Origin: Burkholderiales bacterium
GTDB lineage: Bacteria > Pseudomonadota > Gammaproteobacteria > Burkholderiales > Usitatibacteraceae
NCBI GenBank assembly: GCA_025350945.1
Contig: JANXWW010000259.1
Location: 1-23,934, forward strand
Length of the DNA: 23,934 nucleotides
Direction: 5' to 3'
Within the stretch, counting starts at the first letter, position 1, and each line of letters starts with the position of its first letter. The notes under the pieces are model-generated. The model had not been told where the DNA came from, did no database searches, and saw nothing but the letters and a program-made list of their open reading frames with translations. This document shows, in pieces, positions 15,892 to 23,175 of this stretch. Both the position numbers and the translations under genes were made by a program.

Positions 15892-17091
15892 ATGAACGAA
15901 GCGCAAACTTACGATGTAGTGGTAGTTGGTGGTGGACCATCGGGTGCGACGGCTGCGGAAGATCTGGCGCGCCAAGGGCACAAAGTCATGCTGCTGGATC
16001 GTGCGGGGCGCATCAAGCCTTGCGGTGGCGCGATTCCGCCTGCATGCATTGATGAATTCGCGATTCCGGATGAATTGATTGTGGCAAAAATTACCTGCGC
16101 GCGGATGGTCTCACCGGTCGGCAGAGAGGTTGATATGCCGATTACGGGCGGCTTTGTGGGCATGGTGGATCGCGCCACGTTTGATGAATATTTACGCGAA
16201 CGCGCTGCTAAAACAGGCGCTGTGCGGCGCACGGGAATGTTCAGTCGCATTTCCCGCGAACATGAAGCAACAATCGTGCATTACGAATCCATCGATGAAA
16301 ACGGTAAAAAGCAAGCCGAATCTGTGCGGACACGATTAGTGGTTGGTGCCGACGGTGCGGCTTCTGCTGTGGCGTTGCAGGAAGTAAAGGGCGCTGATCG
16401 TGCGCCTTATGTATACGCGTATCACGAGATCGTTACTGCGCCTAAAAAAGGCGAGGGCAAGTTTGATGGCACGCGCTGCGATGTTTATTATCAAGGACCG
16501 GTATCGCCTGATTTTTATGGCTGGGTTTTCCCACATGGCGATACCGTCAGTGTGGGCATGGGCACGGCGAAAAAAGGATTTTCGATTCGTAATGCGACAG
16601 GATTGCTGCGTGAAAGCGCAGGCTTGAGCGGCACCAAAACGATTCGTCGCGAAGGTGCGCCGATTCCGATGAAGCCGCTTAAATCTTGGGACAATGGTCG
16701 CGATGTAGTGCTCGCGGGTGATGCTGCCGGTGTGGTGGCACCTGCGTCAGGCGAGGGAATTTACTATGCCATGTATGGCGGCAAACTGGCGGCAGATGCG
16801 GCGCACCAGTTTCTCGCAACAGGGGACGTGAAAGCGCTGGCAATGGCGCGTAAACGGTTTATGAAAGCGCATGGTCGAGTATTCTGGATTCTCGGCATCA
16901 TGCAAAAATTCTGGTATTCCAGCGACAAGCGACGCGAACGTTTTGTGAGTATTTGCCGCGATAAGGATGTTCAAGAACTGACATGGCAGGCGTATATGTA
17001 CAAGAAACTGGTTCGAGCAAAACCGATGGCTCACATCCGCATTTTTTTCAAGGATTTGGCGCACCTTACTGGTTTGGTCAAGCCGTCATGA
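15892..17091 (+). CDS. bchP: Geranylgeranyl reductase BchP
   Basis: 399 residues. An FAD-dependent flavoprotein that reduces three double bonds of the geranylgeranyl tail, giving phytylated bacteriochlorophyll. The dinucleotide-binding motif VVVVGGGPSGATAAEDLAR is at the N terminus. LVVGADGAASAVA and VVLAGDAAGVVAPASGEGIY are the later FAD motifs. ATG at 15886 overlaps the previous stop, but ATG at 15892 is preferred because GGAAGG (15878-15883) sits 8 bases from it and only 2 from the other. It follows the PucC-type gene directly, in the conserved bchG-orf-bchP order. Confidence 0.95.
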   Translation: MNEAQTYDVVVVGGGPSGATAAEDLARQGHKVMLLDRAGRIKPCGGAIPPACIDEFAIPDELIVAKITCARMVSPVGREVDMPITGGFVGMVDRATFDEYLRERAAKTGAVRRTGMFSRISREHEATIVHYESIDENGKKQAESVRTRLVVGADGAASAVALQEVKGADRAPYVYAYHEIVTAPKKGEGKFDGTRCDVYYQGPVSPDFYGWVFPHGDTVSVGMGTAKKGFSIRNATGLLRESAGLSGTKTIRREGAPIPMKPLKSWDNGRDVVLAGDAAGVVAPASGEGIYYAMYGGKLAADAAHQFLATGDVKALAMARKRFMKAHGRVFWILGIMQKFWYSSDKRRERFVSICRDKDVQELTWQAYMYKKLVRAKPMAHIRIFFKDLAHLTGLVKPS

Positions 17092-17093
17092 GC

Positions 17094-17124
17094 TTGCGCA
17101 AACGCGACACCGTTGTTTGCGCAA
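17094..17124 (+). repeat. Perfect 10-bp hairpin between bchP and tspO
   Basis: TTGCGCAAAC (17094-17103) pairs with GTTTGCGCAA (17115-17124) around an 11-base loop. It begins two bases after the bchP stop, and its right arm ends one base before the tspO ATG. No U-run follows, so it is not a standard terminator. In mRNA it would bury the tspO initiation region or mark a processing site. Confidence 0.7.
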
Positions 17125-17125
17125 C

Positions 17126-17617
17126 ATGACCGGAAGGAGTCTGCGTAACCCGATTATTGTTGCCGTGATCGTAGCTGTTGCGGCAGCGGTGGTGGGCGGA
17201 TTGCTCACCAATTTGGGGCCTTGGTATTACGCGCTCAAACAGCCAAGTTGGAAGCCGCCTGATTGGCTTTTTGGGCCTGCGTGGACAACCATTTTTGCGT
17301 GTGCCGCAGCAGCGGGCGTACTGGCCTGGCGTAAGGCAGACACCCGTAAAAGCCGCGCAACAGTCATTGCCTTGTTTGCCATAAATTTCTGCTGCAATTC
17401 GTTGTGGAGTCTGTTATTTTTTACGTTGCAACGCCCCGATTGGGCATTAATGGAAGTCGGATTTTTATGGCTTTCAATTGCTGCCTTGATGACTTTTTTA
17501 TACCCCCTGTCAAAAGCGGCAAGTTTGTTGCTACTGCCTTATTTATTATGGGTTAGTTTTGCATCGATATTAAACTGGGTCATTGTGCAAATGAATGCGC
17601 CGTTTCCCGGCGTTTAA
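17126..17617 (+). CDS. tspO: TspO/MBR family tryptophan-rich sensory protein
   Basis: 163 residues with five hydrophobic segments, the family's normal fold. TspO is a membrane protein that binds porphyrins; in Rhodobacter sphaeroides it lowers photosynthesis gene expression in response to oxygen. The signature ALKQPSWKPPDWLFGPAWT follows the first helix (near residue 36), and NSLWSLLFFTLQRPDWA matches the fourth-helix region. The ATG at 17126 is preferred; a TTG at 17117 lies inside the hairpin. No Shine-Dalgarno is visible upstream of either. Placement right behind bchP suggests co-transcription with the pigment genes. Confidence 0.92.
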   Translation: MTGRSLRNPIIVAVIVAVAAAVVGGLLTNLGPWYYALKQPSWKPPDWLFGPAWTTIFACAAAAGVLAWRKADTRKSRATVIALFAINFCCNSLWSLLFFTLQRPDWALMEVGFLWLSIAALMTFLYPLSKAASLLLLPYLLWVSFASILNWVIVQMNAPFPGV

Positions 17618-17632
17618 ACTTGGCGTTTAAAT
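17609..17632. repeat. Direct repeat GGCGTTTAAA across the tspO-DUF3422 junction
   Basis: GGCGTTTAAA occurs at 17609-17618 and again at 17623-17632, 14 bases apart. The first copy contains the tspO stop codon. It may be a small slippage or duplication that created the spacer. Confidence 0.5.
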
Positions 17633-17634
17633 AC

Positions 17635-18945
17635 ATGGCCCAACGACTGACCGATCATCCCGACCGATTTGCGCTCGCTGCGGAAGTTCACGCGCGTCCA
17701 CCTGTTGAGCTTCAAACCCCGTCTCGTGCAAGCTATGTCGCGGTGTTAGTGGCACCTGAAGACCGTGTCGCTGAATTGGCGCATTTAATTGCGCTGTGCG
17801 CGCGTTATGCCGTGTCCCCACCGGTTGAAGGGGCGACCCACTTTAATGCAAAGGTTGGGCAAGTTTTGCTGAAGTGGGAGCGTCACAGTGAATTTTCAGG
17901 CTACACTTTTTTTATTCCCAATCTTAGCCCGACACCTTTCAGCGATCCCGCTGCGGGCTACTTGCCAGATGGCTGGCTGGACGGGATTCCTGGCCTTCGT
18001 ATCGTGGCTGCTCACGCCAAACTGATTGCCGGCGGGGGGCCACTGTCAGATGCCGAGCTTGAAATAGCGTTTGCCGGAAATGCGGCGGTAGGCGCTGATA
18101 TTGGCGAGGGCGTTGGCGTGGCGTATACGGATTTTAAAATTCACAACGATGGCTATTCGCGGTTTGTGATGATTAATCGAAACTTGTCGCCGGGGCAGGC
18201 GGGCCGCATGTTGCAGCGCTTATTCGAGATCGAGGCCTATCGAATGCTGGCACTGTTGGCGTTGCCGATTGCGCGCAGTCAAGCACCGCAGGCACTGTCC
18301 GTTGAGCGTGCTTTGGCTGAAGTAACTGACTCCATTTCAACCGGCTCAGGCGGTGACGAAGCACAGCTTACGGAGCTCATCAAACTTGCAGCTGAGGTGG
18401 AAAGTGCGTTGGCGTTTAGCCAGTTTCGATTTGGTGCCAGCCGCGCATATTACGAGCTGGTGACCACGAGAATTGGCGAATTGCGTGAGCGACGATTGCC
18501 AGGTGTACAAACAATCAATGAATTCATGACGCGCCGATTAGCCCCTGCTGTGGCCACTAGCGCAACAGTGTCGCAGCGACTTCGTGATTTATCAGAGCGT
18601 ATTGCCCAGACCAGCAGTTTGTTATCAACCCGCGTTGATATTGTTCGCGAAAAGCAGAATCAGGCGTTGCTGGCGTCAATGGAGCGCCGGGCTCGTTTGC
18701 AATTGCGGCTGCAGCAGACTGTTGAAGGATTATCGATTGCAGCGATCACTTACTATGTGGTGGGTATTGTGGGCTATGGTGCGAAAGCCTTGCAATCGGC
18801 GGGCCTGCGCGTTCAGCCGGATATTGCGGTGGGTATCGCCATACCAGTCGTGGTTATTCTGGTGGCGTACGCATTGAGGCGCACGCGACGCAAATTAATG
18901 AGCGCGGAAAAAGCCAGTAAAGAAGCCAGCCACGGTGATGACTGA
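17635..18945 (+). CDS. DUF3422 family membrane protein
   Basis: 436 residues, function unknown. The start block HPDRFALAAEVHARPPVEL and a later WERHSEFSGYTFF match what I recall of DUF3422 (COG4949) proteins. The middle, about residues 190-360, is helical and charged. Two membrane helices lie near the C terminus (GLSIAAITYYVVGIVGYGAK and IAVGIAIPVVVILVAYAL), followed by a lysine/arginine-rich cytoplasmic tail. The frame is open to a TTG at 17620; the ATG at 17635 is preferred, though neither has a good Shine-Dalgarno. The family also occurs in non-phototrophs, so its place behind tspO may be chance, or may reflect membrane stress linked to pigment synthesis. Confidence 0.75.
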   Translation: MAQRLTDHPDRFALAAEVHARPPVELQTPSRASYVAVLVAPEDRVAELAHLIALCARYAVSPPVEGATHFNAKVGQVLLKWERHSEFSGYTFFIPNLSPTPFSDPAAGYLPDGWLDGIPGLRIVAAHAKLIAGGGPLSDAELEIAFAGNAAVGADIGEGVGVAYTDFKIHNDGYSRFVMINRNLSPGQAGRMLQRLFEIEAYRMLALLALPIARSQAPQALSVERALAEVTDSISTGSGGDEAQLTELIKLAAEVESALAFSQFRFGASRAYYELVTTRIGELRERRLPGVQTINEFMTRRLAPAVATSATVSQRLRDLSERIAQTSSLLSTRVDIVREKQNQALLASMERRARLQLRLQQTVEGLSIAAITYYVVGIVGYGAKALQSAGLRVQPDIAVGIAIPVVVILVAYALRRTRRKLMSAEKASKEASHGDD

Positions 18946-19213
18946 GCTTTTCTCGACAGGATTGATCGCCGATATTATTTTGGCTTTCATGGCACTTGAA
19001 GCTATTGTGCTCGTTTTATATCAACGTAAAACTGGTCGAGGTTTCACACAGCTTTCAGTGTTCTGGATGTTGTTTCCCGGTGCGTGTCTGGTGCTTGCAA
19101 TTCGCGCAGCACTCGTGGGAGCAGCGTGGGGATGGATTGCGTTGGCGGTGAGTTTTTCTTTGGTCGCGCATCTAGGATATTTACGTCACCGTTTGCGCAA
19201 TAACGCGAAATAG
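18938..19213 (+). CDS. Small three-helix membrane protein, unknown
   Basis: 91 residues (one more if GTG at 18935 is used). The ATG lies inside the DUF3422 gene and overlaps its stop by 8 bases, so the two are probably translated together. Three hydrophobic segments are seen: about 8-26 (LIADIILAFMALEAIVLVLY), 42-60 (FWMLFPGACLVLAIRAALVG) and 63-80 (WGWIALAVSFSLVAHLGY), followed by the basic tail RHRLRNNAK. I do not recognise the family. It is the last rightward gene and faces folA across 32 bases. A partner role for the DUF3422 protein is inferred from the overlap only. Confidence 0.65.
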   Translation: MTELFSTGLIADIILAFMALEAIVLVLYQRKTGRGFTQLSVFWMLFPGACLVLAIRAALVGAAWGWIALAVSFSLVAHLGYLRHRLRNNAK

Positions 19214-19245
19214 CGAACTTTGATTTGTCGCGCGATTTGCCTATG
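19214..19245. other. Convergent junction, edge of the photosynthesis cluster
   Basis: 32 bases between the last rightward gene and the folA stop. No hairpin with a T-run is visible, so transcripts from both sides may run into each other. No repeat, tRNA or att-like site is present at the boundary. Confidence 0.5.
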
Positions 19246-19725
19246 TTAGCGACGGCTCAAGACAACAAATTGTAGATTGAAAATATTTTTTTCGTCTTTG
19301 GTTCTTACTTCGCGCGACTCTTCTTTCCACACAGAATTATCGATGGGCGGGAAAAAAGTATCTCCTACCAAATTAGCATCAATTTCCGTGATGTATAGCT
19401 CCTGCGCTAGGGCAAGAGCCTCTGCATACAAAGATGCGCCGCCAATGACGAACGGATTTTCGTTCGCGCAAAGCGCTAATGCGTTTTCGAGTGAATTTGA
19501 TACTTCGACACCTGGCGAATGAAAATTAGTGTTCCGGCTGACCACAATATTGCGCCGGTTTGGCAGCGGACAACCGATTGAATCAAATGTTTTCCGACCC
19601 ATGATGATCGGATGGCCCGTGGTGATTCGTTTGAAATACGCGAGCTCGGCCGGTAGGTGCCACGGCATTTTATTTTCATAACCGATAACGCGATTCTTCG
19701 TCATCGCAACAATCAGCGATACCAT
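19246..19725 (-). CDS. folA: Dihydrofolate reductase
   Basis: 159 residues, the size of E. coli FolA. It reduces dihydrofolate to tetrahydrofolate with NADPH. Motifs are MVSLIVAMTKNRVIGYENKM, PWHLPAELAYFKR, IIMGRKTFDSIG and FVIGGASLY. The active-site acid at position 27 is glutamate (PAEL) instead of the aspartate of E. coli; glutamate is used by other DHFRs, so activity is expected. It lies 21 bases after thyA, whose reaction makes the dihydrofolate it recycles. Confidence 0.96.
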   Translation of the reverse strand: MVSLIVAMTKNRVIGYENKMPWHLPAELAYFKRITTGHPIIMGRKTFDSIGCPLPNRRNIVVSRNTNFHSPGVEVSNSLENALALCANENPFVIGGASLYAEALALAQELYITEIDANLVGDTFFPPIDNSVWKEESREVRTKDEKNIFNLQFVVLSRR

Positions 19726-19746
19726 CTTCAGTAACCGCCGCCGTCG

Positions 19747-20541
19747 CTAAACCGCAATGGGTGCTTTGATCGCGGCATGCGGCTCGTATCCGCTCAGCAC
19801 AAAATCATCGAAATTGAAATCGAAAATATTTTTGACAGTGCTGTTTAGCGTCATGATCGGCAAAGCACGGCAATCGCGCGACAGTTGTTCGTGCGCTTGT
19901 TCGAGGTGATTTGAATAGAGATGTGCATCACCAAGTGTGTGTACGAAGTCACCCAACTTGAGGCCTGCAACCTGGGCGATCATCATTGTCAGGAGTGCAT
20001 ATGACGCGATATTGAATGGAACGCCGAGAAAAATATCTGCGCTGCGCTGATAGAGTTGGCAAGACAATTTGCCATCGGCCACATAAAACTGAAAGAATGC
20101 GTGACAAGGTGCAAGCGCCATTTTGGGAATGTCAGCGACATTCCATGCGGATACGATTAAACGGCGTGAATCAGGATTGCTTTTAAGCTGCGCTAGAAGC
20201 TCGGTGATCTGGTCAATGTGCGCGCCATCAGGCGCAGGCCAGGAGCGCCACTGATAGCCATAGACAGGCCCCAAATTGCCATCCGCATCCGCCCACTCGT
20301 CCCAAATCGTGACACCATTTTCTTTGAGATAGCGGATGCTCGTATCGCCTTTCAAGAACCATAGCAGTTCGTGAATGATTGACTTAAGATGCATTTTTTT
20401 GGTGGTAACGAGCGGAAACCCGTCGTTGAGATTAAACCGCATTTGATACCCAAAAACAGACTGGGTGCCAGTACCGGTGCGGTCTGATTTTTTCACGCCA
20501 TGTTCAAGCACATGGCGCATCAAGTCTTGATACTGCCTCAT
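19747..20541 (-). CDS. thyA: Thymidylate synthase
   Basis: 264 residues, exactly the E. coli ThyA length. It methylates dUMP to dTMP using methylene-tetrahydrofolate. The catalytic cysteine is C146 in MALAPCHAFFQF. RRLIVSAWNVADIP before it and CQLYQRSADIFLGVPFNIAS after it are canonical, as is the N-terminal SDRTGTGTQSVFG. No Shine-Dalgarno is evident at 20541. It is followed closely by folA and probably forms a two-gene unit with it. The spacer to the upstream TPR gene is 60 bases, with no clear terminator. Confidence 0.97.
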   Translation of the reverse strand: MRQYQDLMRHVLEHGVKKSDRTGTGTQSVFGYQMRFNLNDGFPLVTTKKMHLKSIIHELLWFLKGDTSIRYLKENGVTIWDEWADADGNLGPVYGYQWRSWPAPDGAHIDQITELLAQLKSNPDSRRLIVSAWNVADIPKMALAPCHAFFQFYVADGKLSCQLYQRSADIFLGVPFNIASYALLTMMIAQVAGLKLGDFVHTLGDAHLYSNHLEQAHEQLSRDCRALPIMTLNSTVKNIFDFNFDDFVLSGYEPHAAIKAPIAV

Positions 20542-20601
20542 GAATGGCGCGAGTTATTAACGAGTGTAATGAGTACGGAGCATGCTACTGATTTGCTCGG
20601 A

Positions 20602-21900
20602 TTAAGCCGCGCCCTGTCTCTGCGCAAAAATCACCCAAAGATTAGCGAGATCGTTAGTGCCATCGGTGCCCTTGACGTCCTTGAGCGTTTGCATTCCCTT
20701 CGCCTTTTGCCCTGCCTGAATCTGCGCAATGCCAAGCAGCAGTTTCGCGTCTTCAGGCCGCTTTAAATTGCCTTTTTTGATGCCAGCCTCAATCATCGGA
20801 ATGCCCTTTGCAGCCTGCCCACCCGTCACCAGATTGTAGCCCAGTGTCACCAGCGCATCGCCGGTTCTGGCAGCATTGGCTTCTGCTTCTTCTTTACCCG
20901 AAGAAATCACTTTTTGATTCTCCGCTACCTGTTTTTCAGTGAGGTCACGCAGGCGCTTCTGGCGATCTGCCTCAGAGCCTTTGCCGAGCGCGCCTGTTGT
21001 ATATCCTTCATCGACAATTTTCTTCGCTTCCGATGGAAAGCCAGCTTGCAGTGCCAGCTGGGCCATTTCCATGTAGTCGCCGGATGTGCTTAGGTTACCG
21101 GTTGCAAACTTGAGACGGTATACATCGAGGGAAAGACGATCTGCGAAGCCCGGCTTGTTTTGAAGACGCGAAACGACATCAGCCCACAGCGATTTTTTGG
21201 GGTAATAGTTCAGCAATTTTTCAATGGTCGAAATATAGCCCGTCGTATTTTTTTGGCGTAAATACGCGTTGGCAAGTAGCTGCAACTTTTCCTCTGATGG
21301 TGTGCGTCCTGCTTTTTGATCGGCCTGGATATCAGCCAAAGATTCTTTAGCCGTATTCGCAAAGTCACCGCTTTGGAAATAGGATTGGATCAGGAGTGTA
21401 CGTACCTGTCCGCCGCTACCACCATCGCGAAAGTAACGATTTGCCCATTGAATCGCGGTCGGATAATCTCTTGCACCGTAATGCAATCCTACCAACGCTT
21501 CGATCATTTTCAACTGAGAGCTGGCGGGTGCCTTGCCAGACGCAACCACGGCTTCGAACGAGCGCATCGCGGTTGTATTATCCCCTGCACCTGACGCAGC
21601 TGAGCCACGCATGCTATCAATTAAATAGTTTTCCTGCGCGCTGCGGCCCGACACAGCCTCGGCCTCACGGACTCTGGCCAGCGCTTCTTTAAATTTACTT
21701 GCGCGCATTAACTCTTGCGCTGCCTGAAGCGGTTTGCCGATCTCTGGCCGCACGCCTTGCGCCTGCACGTCGGCGCTCGACAATATGAAAAAAGAGGCTG
21801 CGACGGTAAATGTCGCGATGGCGATTGTAGTGCCTGAATGCTGAAAAACGCATTGAAGAACACGCTGGAGAGTGCGCTGAAAAAAATCGGCTTTAGTCAT
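20602..21900 (-). CDS. Secreted TPR-repeat protein
   Basis: 432 residues from the ATG at 21900 (the frame is open to 21939). A basic start, a hydrophobic stretch at about 25-43 (IAIATFTVAASFFILSSA) and a likely cleavage after DVQAQ indicate export to the periplasm. The mature part is helical with TPR-like pairs, for example AAQELMRASKFKEALARVRE, ALVGLHYGARDYPTAIQWAN and LLGIAQIQAGQKAKGMQTLK. The exact function is unknown. It follows the exbB-exbD-exbD genes but is separated by a terminator, so it probably has its own promoter in 21940-22030, where I found no convincing -35/-10 pair. A link to the TonB energising complex is inferred from position. Confidence 0.8.
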   Translation of the reverse strand: MTKADFFQRTLQRVLQCVFQHSGTTIAIATFTVAASFFILSSADVQAQGVRPEIGKPLQAAQELMRASKFKEALARVREAEAVSGRSAQENYLIDSMRGSAASGAGDNTTAMRSFEAVVASGKAPASSQLKMIEALVGLHYGARDYPTAIQWANRYFRDGGSGGQVRTLLIQSYFQSGDFANTAKESLADIQADQKAGRTPSEEKLQLLANAYLRQKNTTGYISTIEKLLNYYPKKSLWADVVSRLQNKPGFADRLSLDVYRLKFATGNLSTSGDYMEMAQLALQAGFPSEAKKIVDEGYTTGALGKGSEADRQKRLRDLTEKQVAENQKVISSGKEEAEANAARTGDALVTLGYNLVTGGQAAKGIPMIEAGIKKGNLKRPEDAKLLLGIAQIQAGQKAKGMQTLKDVKGTDGTNDLANLWVIFAQRQGAA

Positions 21901-22032
21901 GAGTGAATTTCCAAAAAAACAGGGGACGAAACAATGCACTTAATCAGATAACGAGGCAGAGGACTAATTAGATGACGACCAAGGTGATGGCGTGACTTGT
22001 AGAACGATGATGTTGCGGTCAAAGCTGATTCC

Positions 22033-22067
22033 GGAAAAACAAAACGCGACCGATAGCCGCGTTTTGT
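22033..22067 (-). terminator. Rho-independent terminator after the exbD operon
   Basis: Read on the minus strand, ACAAAACGCG (22067-22058) pairs perfectly with CGCGTTTTGT (22048-22039) around a 9-base loop and is followed by TTTT. It starts 11 bases after the second exbD stop and separates that operon from the TPR gene. Confidence 0.85.
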
Positions 22068-22077
22068 CCTGTTGAAT

Positions 22078-22512
22078 TTACTTGACGAACTGTTCGTTGC
22101 CGACAATGCCCATCTTGGTCACGCCCAAGCGTTGTGCCGAAGCCATCACCATGGCTACAGATTTGTACTCCACCAATTTATTGGGGCGCACATGAACTTC
22201 AGGCTGTTCTGGTTGGCCAGCGACAATTTTTAACTTGTCTTCCAACTCTTTTCGGTCTGACACCGGTACTGCGTCCCATAAAACTGTTCCGTCGAAATCG
22301 ATATCGATCTTGACAACCACCGGCTCTTTTAATGGCGGCGGTGCATTGTTGTTTATTGGCATGTTTAGTTTCACCGCATGTGTTTGCGGTGGAATTGTAA
22401 TAATCATCATGATAATCAATACCAACATCACGTCAATCAACGGTGTGGTGTTAATTTCCATCATGGGTTCGAGCTCTTTATTCGGGTCCCCTGAACCTAC
22501 GCTCATGCTCAT
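22078..22512 (-). CDS. exbD: ExbD/TolR family biopolymer transport protein (second copy)
   Basis: 144 residues. ExbD is the single-helix partner of ExbB that uses the proton gradient to drive TonB. The helix follows EINTTPLIDVMLVLIIMMII, with the proton-carrying aspartate at D27. A periplasmic domain follows, ending LGVTKMGIVGNEQFVK. The start ATG has an AAGGA Shine-Dalgarno about 8 bases upstream. It is about as long as its neighbour at 22643 and clearly a paralogue, but diverged. A pair of exbD genes after exbB is known from Xanthomonas. Confidence 0.92.
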   Translation of the reverse strand: MSMSVGSGDPNKELEPMMEINTTPLIDVMLVLIIMMIITIPPQTHAVKLNMPINNNAPPPLKEPVVVKIDIDFDGTVLWDAVPVSDRKELEDKLKIVAGQPEQPEVHVRPNKLVEYKSVAMVMASAQRLGVTKMGIVGNEQFVK

Positions 22513-22642
22513 ACTTTTATCCTTTTTGCCCCGTTATATTGCTCGATTGCAAGGCGGTAATTACGTTAAATCCGATTGCGTTGAATCAGACTAATCATTG
22601 CCACATTCGTCCAACAAAGACCAATACCTACGACTGTATAAA

Positions 22643-23071
22643 TTATTGATTGAGCGGCGGCGGCTCGGTAATAAAACCCACCTTCATAATACTGGCACGT
22701 TGCGCTGTGTAAATCACGCGCCCGACTGATTCGTAGCGTGCGTTGCCATCACCGCGTATATGAATCTCTGGTTGTGGCACCTTGACAGCCGCGACTTTCA
22801 TTTTTTCGAATAGCGCATCCGAGTCAGCAATGAGTTGCATATCCCAATAAATGTCGCCATCTTTACCCACCGAAATAACAATATTTTCAGGCTTTGTGAT
22901 CGTGACCACATTCTTTTCGTTGGGCAACTTCACCTTCAGCGTTTGCAACACGATAGGCGATGTAATCAGGAAAATAATAAATAGCACCAACATCACGTCT
23001 ACCAGCGGTGTTGTATTGATGGCCGAAATGACTTCTTCGTCATCGCCATCGGAACCTATACTCATTGCCAT
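22643..23071 (-). CDS. exbD: ExbD/TolR family biopolymer transport protein (first copy)
   Basis: 142 residues. After a short acidic cytoplasmic start (SDGDDEEVISAINTTPLVD), one membrane helix VMLVLFIIFLITSPIVL carries the conserved proton-path aspartate at D25, as in E. coli ExbD. The periplasmic domain contains PQPEIHIRGDGNARYESVGR. The ATG at 23071 has a strong GCAGGAG Shine-Dalgarno 6-7 bases upstream. It lies 104 bases after exbB and 130 bases before the second exbD; both spacers are long for this compact operon and share a short repeated sequence. Confidence 0.93.
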   Translation of the reverse strand: MAMSIGSDGDDEEVISAINTTPLVDVMLVLFIIFLITSPIVLQTLKVKLPNEKNVVTITKPENIVISVGKDGDIYWDMQLIADSDALFEKMKVAAVKVPQPEIHIRGDGNARYESVGRVIYTAQRASIMKVGFITEPPPLNQ

Positions 23072-23084
23072 GTAAAACTCCTGC

Positions 23085-23156
23085 TCATAGTTCTGTCGTT
23101 TTAATCATTGCCACAAAGATTGCCACAAAGCCCATTTGCATGAACATTCGTGGCAT
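23085..23156 (-). other. Possible 23-residue hydrophobic peptide in the exbB-exbD spacer
   Basis: An ATG at 23156 opens a frame reading MPRMFMQMGFVAIFVAMI and ending KTTEL before TGA at 23085-23087. The middle is hydrophobic like a membrane peptide. Its stop sits immediately before the Shine-Dalgarno of the first exbD, as in a translationally coupled leader. No strong Shine-Dalgarno of its own is seen. It may be chance. Confidence 0.2.
23107..23130. repeat. Tandem 12-bp repeat ATTGCCACAAAG x2
   Basis: Two perfect copies, 23107-23118 and 23119-23130. A related segment, TAATCATTGCCACA, occurs both here (23102-23115) and in the spacer between the two exbD genes (22592-22605). Confidence 0.7.
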
Positions 23157-23175
23157 TGAGTTATGCAAAGCTGAA

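Noticed and set aside
21897..22106. Minus-strand open frame of 69 codons between the second exbD and the TPR gene
   Set aside because: It runs through the intrinsic terminator and has no Shine-Dalgarno or protein-like pattern.
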